Shown here: in pieces, positions 7,862 to 16,138 of the stretch | Layout: each line of letters opens with the position of its first letter | How positions within the stretch are numbered: position 1 is the stretch's first letter | Origin: Prasinococcaceae sp. CCMP 1430 | Taxonomy: Eukaryota > Prasinodermophyta > Palmophyllophyceae > Prasinococcales > Prasinococcaceae | Reading direction: 5' to 3' | Assembly (NCBI GenBank): GCA_013416795.1 | Contig: RQSC01000022.1 | Span: forward strand, 87,175 to 104,601 | DNA: 17,427 nucleotides | Position numbers and translations under genes: made by a program | Notes under the pieces: model-generated | Database searches by the model: none | What the model was told of the DNA's origin: nothing | What the model saw: the letters and a program-made list of their open reading frames with translations, nothing else

Positions 7862-8048
7862 GCGAACAGGCACAGACACACACAGACGGCACGCATTTGA
7901 ACCCTACATAGTAAACCTTAATGCGACTGTTCAAAACCTAAACTCGTGGGCTCACGCGCGGGGAGACCTGACTGTGTGTGGGACCGTAGCGCCAGGATAA
8001 CGCCAGGTGGGTGACAGTTGGGTGGCAGTGCATTTTCCACGTTGGGGC

Positions 8049-8090
8049 CTCGGAGGGGTCGTCGCTTGTCTCGGAGGGTTCGTCGCTTGT
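8049..8090 (+). repeat. 21-bp tandem repeat, two copies
   Basis: CTCGGAGG(G)(G/T)TCGTCGCTTGT occurs at 8049-8069 and 8070-8090 with one mismatch, followed by a partial third copy (TTAGTAGCTTGT, about 8098-8109). Confidence 0.85.
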
Positions 8091-8342
8091 GAGTTCGTTA
8101 GTAGCTTGTCGGCATTCAATCGTGGCCACAGGTTTCGGGGGGGAGCAGAAGCGCGAGAAGCGGCACGCGATCGTCACTTGCCACACCGTGCACACAGCGC
8201 ACGCTGAGCACACGCACGGGCCCTACCAAGGACGCCACCTGTCTCAGCCAGAGGATTCTCCAAGCAGGGTGGTTGCTTGCGTCTCCTTGCGCCTCTCGCT
8301 CGAGCGCATCACCGTCGCGGACTTGGAGGTATTGAGCTGCCG

Positions 8343-8361
8343 CTCTCTCTCTCTCTCTCTC
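8343..8361. repeat. CT microsatellite
   Basis: An uninterrupted run of CT dinucleotides (about nine units) in the 5' flank of the gene at 8687. Confidence 0.9.
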
Positions 8362-8686
8362 TTGCCACTTTGTGACTTCGTCCCAGCAGCCCACCCGAAC
8401 GTGGTTGACGTTGCGCCCGCCTTAGCCTCACCTCTTCCCCACCCGATCCTTGCTGACTTCGTGCTTCAATTTTTGGACCCTCAAGAGCGTGGCTGTCACG
8501 TTCGTACAGTAGTCACACGCATCCCTCAGCAGGCAGGCGTCTCTAAAAGCGTAAGCCCGCTTGTGCGAACAAAAGAAGCCAGGAGTCTGAGGCGTTACGA
8601 GCAGAGTGGTGACAGCACAGCTTTGTCAGACCACTAAAAGGGCTGGTACGCAACGACTAAGACCAATCAAGCAAGCATTGCCAAGC

Positions 8687-9523
8687 ATGGACCCACGGCC
8701 GCAAACGCCGCGGGGCCGAGGCGGCAGCTTCATAAGTCTAGTGCCCTCACGTTCTAATTCTCAAGACGACCTCGCGCAGCAAGTTGAACTCACTCCTCGG
8801 GCTCAGGACGGCATGAACCTCAACGACTTAAACGAAATCGCCGCGGACGATGCCGGTGCTGTGGAGAATGGGGAGGCAGGTACCTTCGAAGCGGAGCCAC
8901 CTGAGCTTCAAGCCCTCAATAGGTGTTTTCAAGAATTGCAGAAGCTCAATGCGAAGGAGACAAAGGCGGACCACTACCGGATGGAGCCAAAGGTTGACTA
9001 CGCCTCCGCGGTGTCTACTGTAGTCTTCGGTTTCGCAGTACAATCGTTTCAGTCGGCAATGGATCGGTGGGGGACGCGCTTCGACGAGGAGAGCGGAGTT
9101 TTCGCACTCCAAGCAATAGATGACAAGAGGGTGACGGTGGCATTCCTTGTGATTCTCAGCCTGGTGCTTATGCTCTCCGGGGGTGCCACAGCCATATTCA
9201 TCGTGTGCTCGATGCGAGACTTTGTTGCAATGAAGAACAATGCAGTAGAGGACAAAGATCGCCTTGAGTGGGTCCGGACAATGCTCTTTCGTGGTCGCCT
9301 CTGCACCGTACTTTCCCTCTTTTTTTATATGGTGGCACTTATTTTACTTGTATGGACCTACGACCTCACAAGAGGACATGAGGAGTATGACTCGCTAGAG
9401 TCGGCCGCCATCTTAATTGCATCGTGCATTGCTACGATAGCGTTGGCCGCTGCGTCGTTTTTTGTTCTGGTGCAGGGTTGGTACATTTACTGCACTTCTT
9501 GCACGCTGAAGCTTAAGCCATGA
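8687..9523 (+). CDS. Four-span membrane protein, intronless, weakly Orai-like topology
   Basis: A single open frame of 278 residues. The N-terminal third is polar and Ser/Gln/Glu-rich, followed by a short helix with coiled-coil potential (about 72-92). Four hydrophobic segments follow at about 104-124 (YASAVSTVVFGFAVQSFQSAM), 149-175, 204-226 and 239-267. The protein ends a few residues after the last span. The order (cytosolic N-terminus, GFAV..F first span, long second span ending in a charged AMKNN..EDKD loop, an EW....L third span, a loop, then a fourth span) recalls Orai calcium-channel proteins. However, the Orai pore glutamate has no counterpart in span 1 (Ser/Gln there), so this is only a topology hint. 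ATG 8687 is preferred; an upstream in-frame ATG at 8606 would add 27 residues. GC is visibly lower than in the neighbouring genes. Confidence 0.75.
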   Translation: MDPRPQTPRGRGGSFISLVPSRSNSQDDLAQQVELTPRAQDGMNLNDLNEIAADDAGAVENGEAGTFEAEPPELQALNRCFQELQKLNAKETKADHYRMEPKVDYASAVSTVVFGFAVQSFQSAMDRWGTRFDEESGVFALQAIDDKRVTVAFLVILSLVLMLSGGATAIFIVCSMRDFVAMKNNAVEDKDRLEWVRTMLFRGRLCTVLSLFFYMVALILLVWTYDLTRGHEEYDSLESAAILIASCIATIALAAASFFVLVQGWYIYCTSCTLKLKP

Positions 9524-10018
9524 TAACACTTCCCCTGGTAAACGGAAGAGACCAAGGACCCCTGTCGGTATTGTGCTTCCGAGTCGTCAACACTGCGCCT
9601 CCCTCGGCGCCTCGACGACGCAAAATCAGCCGAAGGCAGCCACAGCACTATGTCGCGCTCGCTGGCAGTCTTGGACCAGGCCGTTTTCATATATTTGCAC
9701 ACTTCTTGCCAGCGCCAAGGGCACGTGAACTGGTAGTGTCACCGGGATGCGTGGATCCATCAAAGGATGACCTCATAGTGGAACCCATCACAGTAGCGTA
9801 CCAAAGTTCTCCACAACATAATGAATATGGCTTCCAAGTTACACTATGATGCGCTCCTTCCCCTGCTCGGTCGTGCTTCTACTCTCAACCCGAAGTCCTG
9901 ATGCTCTTGGCCACCCCCGCCCCTCTCCCCAGCCAGCGGCCGGCCAGCGCGCACTTGAGCCTTCATGTGTTTGTGTGTCGCCAGCCGCAACAGCAGCAAC
10001 TACAATCGAGTACAGTTG
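9524..10018. other. Convergent 3' intergenic region
   Basis: 495 bp between the stop of the membrane-protein gene (+) and the C/G palindrome that follows the carbonic anhydrase stop (-). Mixed composition. An open + frame at 9520-9849 has no recognisable domain. No RNA gene is seen. Confidence 0.5.
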
Positions 10019-10074
10019 CCCCCCCCCCCCCCCCCCCCCCCCCCCCGGGGGGGGGGGGGGGGGGGGGGGGCAAC
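10015..10074. repeat. C28/G24 homopolymer palindrome
   Basis: GTTG is followed by 28 C (10019-10046), then immediately by 24 G (10047-10070), then CAAC. This is a near-perfect inverted repeat of about 60 bp with no loop. It begins 10 bp beyond the stop codon of the carbonic anhydrase gene, so it would lie in that gene's 3' UTR. It could be a genuine homopolymer hairpin or G-quadruplex site, or an assembly artefact from joining two strands of one tract. Confidence 0.9.
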
Positions 10075-10080
10075 AGTCGC

Positions 10081-12333
10081 TCACTCCGTGTTGATGGCGT
10101 TGACCACCTCCGGCACCGCAGCGGGCGTCTCGACGAACGGCACCGACGAGTGGTGCAGGAAGATGCGCGGCTTGCCGTCGTCGTTGCGCTTGTAGCCGAA
10201 CGTGTACTCGACCTTGGCCTCCTGGCCCGTCGTGGCGCAGGTGAAGATGTAGAAGCCCATGGCGATGGCCGTCGGGCCGTTCAGGTCGATCTTGTGGTTG
10301 TTGAACTCGACCTTCTTCCAGCCCTTGCCGCCGTTGATGGCGAAGCCGCTGTCCTCGGCGATGCCGTTCTCCACGTTGTCCGCACCCACAAAGTAGCTCA
10401 TTGCCTTCTCGGCCGTGGGACGGAAGGGCACGTCCGCCGCCTTTGTAGGTTTGAAGAGCACGTCGGTCTTGCCGTAGCCGTACAGCTGGCCAGCGGCCTC
10501 GCCCGCCGCACCCACGAAGTCGCCCCCCTCGAGGTACGTCTTGCTGATGGACGCGATGGCGTTGGCCCAGCTCTGCTGGCACTCGAGCACCTCGGCCTCG
10601 GTGATCGGCGCGGGCGCTTCCACGTACGGCACTGAGGAGTGGTGCAAGTAGATGCGCACCTTGCCGTCGTCGTTGCGCTTGTACCCGAAGGTGTACTCCA
10701 CCTTTGACTGGGCGCCCGTTGTGGCGCAGGTGAACATGTACGCGCCCATGGCCTGCGCCGAGGGGCCGTTGAAGCTGGTCTGGTGGTTGAAGAAGACCAC
10801 GTCGCTCCAGCCCTTGCCGCCGTTGATGGCGAAGCCACCATCCTCGGGGATGCCGCCCTCCTCGACGTTCTTGGCGCCGACGAAGTACGACATCGCGTCG
10901 GCCGCCTTGGGGCGGAAGGCGACCGCGGCCGCCTTGGTGGGTTTGAAGAGCACGTCGGTCTTGCCGTAGCCGTAGAGCTCGCCCGCCGCCTTGGCGGCCT
11001 CGCCGACGAAATCGCCGCCCTCAAGGTACGTCTTGCTGATGGACTTGATGGCGTTCGCCCAGTTCTGCTGGCACTCGAGCACCTCCGCAGCCGTCACGGG
11101 CGCCGGCGCCTCGACGTACGGCACCGACGAGTGGTGCAGGAAGATGCGCGGCTTGCCGTCGTCGTTGCGCCTGTAGCCGAAGGTGTACTCGACCTTCGCC
11201 TTTGCTTCGGTCGTGGCGCAGGTGAAGACGTACGAGCCCATGGCGATGGCGACCGGACCGATGACCTCGATCTTGTGGTTGGTGAAGACCACGTCGCTCC
11301 AGCCTTTGCCGCCGTTGATGGCGAAGCCGCCGTCCTCGGCGATGGCGCCCTCCTCGACGTTCTTGGCGCCCACGAAGTACGACATGGCATCAGCGCCTGT
11401 GGGGCGGAAGGGCACCTCCGCGGCCTTGGTGGGCTTGAAGAGCACGTCGGTCTTGCCGTAGCCGTACAGCTCGCCCGCCGCCTTGCCCGCCGCACCCACG
11501 AAGTCGCCACCGTCGAGGTACGTCTTGCTGATGGACTTGATGGCGTTGGCCCAATTGGCCTGGCACTCGAGCACCTCGGCCTCGGTCATGGGCTCAACTG
11601 TTGGCTCGGCCGCCTCGACGGGCGGCGGAGCGCTTGGGACGGGCACCTCGACTGCCGGGGGCACGACCTGCGGCACGACCTGCGGCGGGGCGAGGGCGCC
11701 CGAGGTGATGATCTTCTCCAACGCCGAGAGGCGCCCGTCGAGCGCCACGTCGCGCAGCTCGTTCTCGTGGCTGGTCTTGGCAGCGCTCAGCGCCAGCTTC
11801 GCGGCGCGCGCCGCCGCGAACTGCCACGCGGCGAGGCCGGTGGCGACGGCGGCCATGCCGGCCGTCACTGCGGAGGCCGGAGGGGTGGCGGGGAGAGCGC
11901 CAAGCAAGGTCGGTGCCGGGGTCGCGGGGCTCGCCGGCGCGGCGACGGACTGTGATGAGAGGGTGCGTGCGCGGGAAAGGCAGGGGGCAGCAGTGGGATG
12001 TGTATGAGGGCGCGAAGTCAGACCACGGCGTTCGCTCAGTGATGGCGGTAACTTGAACGATGACGTGGTTGGAGTGACAGCGGCCGTGCCACAGAGCAGT
12101 CATTCTTGTGGGGCACTATCAATGGGCGACGGCTGGCACGCATTATCGACGCTCACCGAGATCTCGCCAATCGACGCCGGCGTCGCGGAGATGGACGCGG
12201 GGGAGATCTCCGCCTTGCCCGCGGCGCGGGTCGCGCAGCGGCGCGCGGCGCGGCCGCTGCGCGGACGCGATCGCGGACGCGAGGGGGCGGCCGCGGCGCG
12301 CGCCGGCCGCGACGCGGTCGCAGCGACGGCCAT
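10081..12333 (-). CDS. Iota-type carbonic anhydrase (COG4337/LCIP63-like) with three tandem catalytic domains
   Basis: Two exons on the minus strand: 12333-12157 (59 codons) and 11949-10081 (622 codons plus TGA), phase 0, 681 residues. Three domains repeat with a period of 164, then 163 residues: about 180-337, 344-501 and 508-664. Each contains ECQ..WANAI.SISKTYL.GGDFVG, LYGYGKTDVLFKPTKAA, AMSYFVGA.NVE, GFAINGGKGW, AMG.Y.FTCATT, KVEYTFGY.RNDDGK and the HHSSVP signature (HHSS at about 331, 495 and 658). I recognise this as the SnoaL/CaMKII-association-like fold of iota-carbonic anhydrases (diatom LCIP63, the chlorarachniophyte and cyanobacterial COG4337 enzymes). These interconvert CO2 and bicarbonate, and activity without a metal has been reported. 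Residues 1-59 are rich in Ala, Arg and Ser like a transit peptide; about 86-112 are hydrophobic (possible membrane anchor), followed by a short charged helix and a Pro/Val linker. The exon 1 start ATG at 12333 has no rival, because the exon 2 frame has no ATG upstream of the repeats. Confidence 0.85.
10114..11589 (-). repeat. Three tandem coding repeats of about 490 bp in the carbonic anhydrase gene
   Basis: Repeat 1 is at about 11589-11098, repeat 2 at 11097-10606 and repeat 3 at 10605-10114. The units remain highly alike at the nucleotide level (for example AAGAGCACGTCGGTCTTGCC near 10456, 10947 and 11439). Repeat 3 has lost one codon in the NVENGIAED segment and ends VPF rather than VPY. 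Confidence 0.85.
11950..12156 (-). other. Spliceosomal intron of the carbonic anhydrase gene
   Basis: The minus-strand donor is TCG|GTGAGC. The acceptor follows a strong pyrimidine tract ending CCCTCTCATCACAG|TCC. It is 207 nt, phase 0, a multiple of three but containing an in-frame stop. A TCTGACTT branch-like motif lies about 68 nt from the acceptor. It joins the leader-peptide exon to the membrane-anchor and catalytic exon. Confidence 0.8.
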
Positions 12334-13754
12334 GGCTGTCTGTTGGTGGTGGTGCTGGTGGGCGCAGCGCACGACGCGCAGAGAGTGGCAGCCGCTCGTC
12401 ACCTGCGCCTCCTGCTGACCCGCGAGCACTGTGTTTAGGCGGTAGGCTGCACAGACGGTCACCCGCGCGACTACCCCTCCGCCAGTCGCCCGCTCCCACC
12501 CCCTGCACTCCCCGCTCGATGCCCGCGCAGTTCTGCAGCTTGGAGCGCTGACAGCCCCTCGTTGGCCAGCACAGCGGCACGCAATTTTAACGAACATGAT
12601 CCTGTTCAGAACGCGAGATCTCACCGTCACCGCCCTCCGCAGGCAGCCAGTCACGCGCGCGCGCACGACGCGTGCTCCGATGCTCGCCCGGTCGCACAGC
12701 AGCACTGCCAATGTAGTCAGGCAGCGAGGTCCCACGCCGCTTCCGAGCCACACAGATCTCTCTCGCGCGGCGAAGGAAGCCCTCGGCCGCGGCCACCCCT
12801 TCGACGTAGGCCCGCAGCGCGAGCGCTTTTCTGTGTACCATGCTGGTAGCTTGTAGAGTACCAATCCCACAGCGCAATACGCACACGCGCGCACGCATCC
12901 GCGCGACCGCAGCCACACGCATTCTTATCCGCGCCCGCGCCGAGAAAAAAAAAAAGCGTGGCTCGCAACGCGCGGATTAATATCGGTCGCGGGAAAGTTT
13001 TGATCGTCCGGAGTGCGAATTTGTGCCATTGCGTGGGAATGCGAGGTCCGGACAGAGGGCCTCGGAGGGCACGCCCAGGTTTTGTCGGAGTTTCCGTTTC
13101 CGGCTCGAAAGCGCATGCGTAGCCATACGGACCCCATCTCTGCAAATGAAGTAACTACCCGTGTGGACTGTGGAGCTGAGTGCACACAGCGCTGGTGCGT
13201 GCGAGTGTACTGCACCGTGGGTGATGACGTGGACCAAATCTCGCAGAAAGATACGCTTCGGCGTGCAACCTTACGGTGGCAGCCTCAGGGGTGCGGGCGC
13301 AACGCACACGCGGGGATGCCACTCTGCGCGAGGGCCGCGCGGTGCGCGCAGCCTGTCCAAGCGTGTACTGACAGGCCCATACCTGGCCCTCGGCGAGAAG
13401 AAGCGCACAAGGAGCTTTCATTATTCGTCGCGTGCGCGCGAAGAGTGCAGGCTGCAGTGAGGGGCTTGTCGCCCTGAAACCCGAACGAACATCTAGCTTG
13501 GTAGGCAGGGGAGAGTTGGTGGGAAGGCTGACCCGCACAGCCTGTGAACGCAGGAAGCATCAACTTGCGCAGTTTACCCGGCCCGGTCCGTGTCGTGCGT
13601 GTGTGGCCTCGTGCGGAGCACCATCGTGTGCCTGCCCTTCTCACAGAACAGTGGCTGCCGCGGGCCACTGACGAGCAGTGCTGCCTTGCGCGTTGCGCCT
13701 CAGCCCTCAGCGTGCCGCGGTCTGTGTGCTCCTGCGCGCAGATACAAGCAAGGC
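12334..13754. other. Intergenic region between the carbonic anhydrase and membrane-protein genes
   Basis: 1.4 kb holding the 5' flanks of two divergent genes. The first part (to about 12930) is GC-rich and should contain the carbonic anhydrase promoter. An A11 run lies at 12945-12955, and composition is more mixed after it. Several open frames of 95-155 codons occur on both strands (for example 13013-13477 +, 12717-13145 -). None shows a domain, transmembrane pattern or codon bias that would support it. A possible acceptor CTGCGCGCAG just before 13741 could mean a 5' non-coding or short coding exon of the next gene. No tRNA or other RNA gene is recognised. Confidence 0.5.
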
Positions 13755-14891
13755 ATGGTGTTTCAGTTCCTCGCAGCTGTGTGGAGCTGGCGGACCTATG
13801 ATAAACTCTGGCGCGAACGAGGAGATGACGTTGACACCAGGGAGGAAGCGCGCCTCAAGCGCCTCGAACATGGCGAGCTTGAGCCGCCCTCAGAGGACCC
13901 TGTCGAGCTTGCGCCGCCCTCAGAGGACCCAGAAGAGGACCGAGACGAATACAAAGGGCCCTCACGAGAATTTCTTCTCGCAAAAGCCATTCGCACCCGC
14001 CTCACATGGTCTAACTTTTTACTCTCGTCGATCTCGGACGCAGACGTCGCGCTTGACGCGGTGTTTCTGCAACAGCTCGTCAAAAGAAGCGACGAATCGA
14101 GAATGGGAGCTCCCGGCGGCTGCGTGTGCCCTACCAGTGATGACAACTGCGACTTGATTCCATGCCCCGGGGACTTTGTCCCGGCGCGGTACTGGAAGGC
14201 TGCGGCTGGGATCTTTGCTTTCTCTGCAATTCTTTGGCTCTACACGGTCGTATTCGAGATGCCGGTCGTCACACCTAGACCTCAGGTGCAGAGCGCGCGG
14301 CTTCCCCCAAAGGGGCCGCTACCACGGCCCCAGGCATTGAACCGCGCCCCGTCTTCGGCTGGATCCGACAAGTCGAGGCGAATGATTTTCCTAAATTCTC
14401 GTCTGCTCTGGCAACTGGGGGTGCTTTTCTACGAAGACGTGCCTCAGATTGTCCTGTCTACTGTCGTAACTTTGGCGTACGACAACAACGGCGACAAGGA
14501 GCTTTCATCGCTCGCGCTGGCCAATCTCGTCACGTCTTTATACAATTTCGTGGGCAAGGGCCCCGCCATTATTTTGTCTCTCAACGACCCCTCCGTCTCA
14601 CTGATCGACGGTGAGTATATCCTCTTCTTGGCGGATTTCATCTATCGTGCTGATGAAACGGCGCTAAAGCAATTTGACAGAGCAAGGCGAGCTCGCGCGG
14701 AGGCCCCAGCACTCGAGAGGAGTATTGCCTCTTTTGGGGAGGAGATGCCATCTCAACATTCAGGGCTTGATCCTAGTTCAGGTGATGCCTTAGCCCCCGA
14801 CCAGCACGACGGCGACGCTGGCAGGACCGGTGGGCCCTCCAGTCGCGATGGCATCGACAACGTCGGCGTGGACTCACCACCTGGCGTTTAG
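13755..14891 (+). CDS. Predicted multi-span membrane protein with EDVPQ motif, weakly XK-related-like
   Basis: An intronless frame of 378 residues from ATG 13755; the same frame is open further upstream to an ATG at 13590, so the start is uncertain. Residues 22-68 are charged and include a 10-residue tandem repeat (ELEPPSEDPV, ELAPPSEDPE). A segment DADVALDAVFLQQL (95-108) is followed by a Cys cluster (C123, C125, C132, C137), suggesting a disulfide-stabilised extracytosolic loop. Hydrophobic spans follow at about 147-170, 216-242 (containing LFYEDVPQIVLSTVVTL) and 250-276. The tail from about 300 is polar, Ser/Gly/Asp-rich and probably disordered. The order of a D..LD segment, then an E-D-x-P-Q span, then a small-residue span resembles XK-related and other uncharacterised protist membrane proteins; I cannot assign a function. 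It is less GC-rich than the spliced genes. Confidence 0.7.
   Translation: MVFQFLAAVWSWRTYDKLWRERGDDVDTREEARLKRLEHGELEPPSEDPVELAPPSEDPEEDRDEYKGPSREFLLAKAIRTRLTWSNFLLSSISDADVALDAVFLQQLVKRSDESRMGAPGGCVCPTSDDNCDLIPCPGDFVPARYWKAAAGIFAFSAILWLYTVVFEMPVVTPRPQVQSARLPPKGPLPRPQALNRAPSSAGSDKSRRMIFLNSRLLWQLGVLFYEDVPQIVLSTVVTLAYDNNGDKELSSLALANLVTSLYNFVGKGPAIILSLNDPSVSLIDGEYILFLADFIYRADETALKQFDRARRARAEAPALERSIASFGEEMPSQHSGLDPSSGDALAPDQHDGDAGRTGGPSSRDGIDNVGVDSPPGV
13875..13930 (+). repeat. Coding tandem repeat, period 30 bp
   Basis: GAGCTTG(A/C)GCCGCCCTCAGAGGACCC occurs at 13875-13900 and 13905-13930 with one mismatch, encoding two ELxPPSEDP copies in the N-terminal charged region of the membrane protein. 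Confidence 0.9.
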
Positions 14892-16138
14892 GCACCCGTG
14901 CCTGCCAGTGACCACCGGGGTGCACACTAGCTAGGTGCCACCGCCACCGACACTGCACCCAGAGGCCAAATAGCTCCATGCGACGCTCGATGGCATACGT
15001 CTGCAGTGTTGTTTAGTTGCCAAGCTCATCATGCATCGCAGGAGAGATATGTCACTTCATCGCCAAGACCCCGACCGGTTCACGAGGTCCTGACAGCAAG
15101 CGCAGCGCCCTATCATCTGAGTCATCGTAGGATATGACACGCGGTTCCGAAGCTATGATCACCGCATTGCATTGTCGAAGCCAAGAAGAACGCCATTGAG
15201 TGAATTGACAGCGCCACTACCTGGTACTGTGGGTGTGGCGACGCAGACAGCGTACGTAACAACTGCTACTGTAGTACCATCGGATGGTACCTTTCTAAGT
15301 GACGCGCGTGTATTTATGCCGCAGAGCATAAGCAGCCAGGGTCTAAGCTAGGGTCAGATGCGCGCGGTGCCAGTACAACCGGCCTCAGAAGTGCGTGTTG
15401 TGTACTGCCGACTTTCTTCGCGAGACATTATTGCATTCTGGCCGATTCCCAAGCTCGAGCACTGCCAAATCACGGTAAATGATATTCCGTGCGTGCTTTG
15501 CGATGGTGCCACGACTACAGTACGTCAAGGCGACCAGCCGCGCTCTCGTATATCCCGTCAGGGCGCGCATTGAGCGTCCACATGCATTGGTGTGCGCTGC
15601 CAATTCACGCGCGCTCAAAACAACCACCGAGCAGCCGCCCATTCTTTTGATGTTCTCCAGAGCGGCTTTAGCTGAGCTGAGGCCGAGGCTGAAGCGCCAC
15701 ACCAAAGACAGGAGGCACATGCAAATGAGCTCTGAATGCACATGCGGCGACGCACTAGTTGAACCGACTCAAAGACTGCAGCGACTCAGGGACGTAAGGG
15801 AGGCGCACGCCACGTCAGCGAGGATTTTTCGCTGGCGTGTGCTGTGCGGGCTGGCTGACACGTGTGAGGCAGCACATTGCGAGGCTACATGCGGCATGAG
15901 TGTGCGACAGGAGGGCGTGTGAGGGGCGGTGCGCGGCGCCGCGCCACACCGCGTTCCCGGAGCGTACCCTCTCGCCTGTGCCGCCCGAGCGCCGCTGCTG
16001 CGCTGCCGTGTGGTCCCGTGTGCGGCGTGCGTCTTCGACAACAACGCGCCCACGGAGCTTGCGTACTGCGACAGCTCGCTCACTTTTGTTGGCAGCAGAT
16101 CTCAGCACTCCGCGGGCGCGGCCGCACCGCCAGCAGCG
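14892..16138. other. Intergenic region without a supported gene
   Basis: 1.25 kb of mixed composition becoming GC-rich near 15930. It contains an exact 17-bp palindrome at 15274-15290 (GTACCATC-G-GATGGTAC). Open frames at 15358-15573 (+), 15385-15741 (-) and 15479-15922 (+) overlap one another and show no recognisable domain. No tRNA-like B box was found by eye. The last 200 bp should include the promoter and 5' UTR of the gene at 16139. Confidence 0.5.

Larger units (their letters stand above)
7863..8686. other. Intergenic region with lower GC, upstream of the four-span membrane protein
   Basis: Composition changes near 7890 from extremely GC-rich to mixed. It contains AACCCTACATAGTAAACCTT (about 7900-7919), a 21-bp exact tandem repeat (8049-8090) and a CT microsatellite (8343-8361). 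An open + frame at 8011-8637 (208 codons) has no recognisable domain and spans these repeats, so I do not call it. Otherwise this is presumed 5' flank or 5' UTR of the gene at 8687. Confidence 0.5.

Noticed and set aside
11905-11907. TTG codon as the translation start of the carbonic anhydrase
   Set aside because: It is an internal Leu. A strong acceptor at 11950 and donor at 12156 connect the frame in phase to an ATG exon at 12333.
10783-11955. 390-codon + strand frame antisense to the carbonic anhydrase, itself showing three repeats
   Set aside because: The repeats are only a reflection of the 490-bp coding repeats on the other strand; the sense frame has the recognised domains.
15050-15180. 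tRNA-like GGTTC segments (GGTTCACGAGG, GCGGTTCCGAAGC)
   Set aside because: Neither matches the B-box pattern GGTTCGANNCC, and no cloverleaf arms could be paired around them.
15274-15290. GTACCATC-G-GATGGTAC palindrome as a hairpin terminator or attachment site
   Set aside because: A one-base loop cannot form a normal hairpin, no T-tract follows and there is no associated element; recorded only as a palindrome.
15385-15741. 118-codon minus-strand frame in the 14892-16138 region
   Set aside because: No domain, no splice support and it overlaps other equally unremarkable frames.
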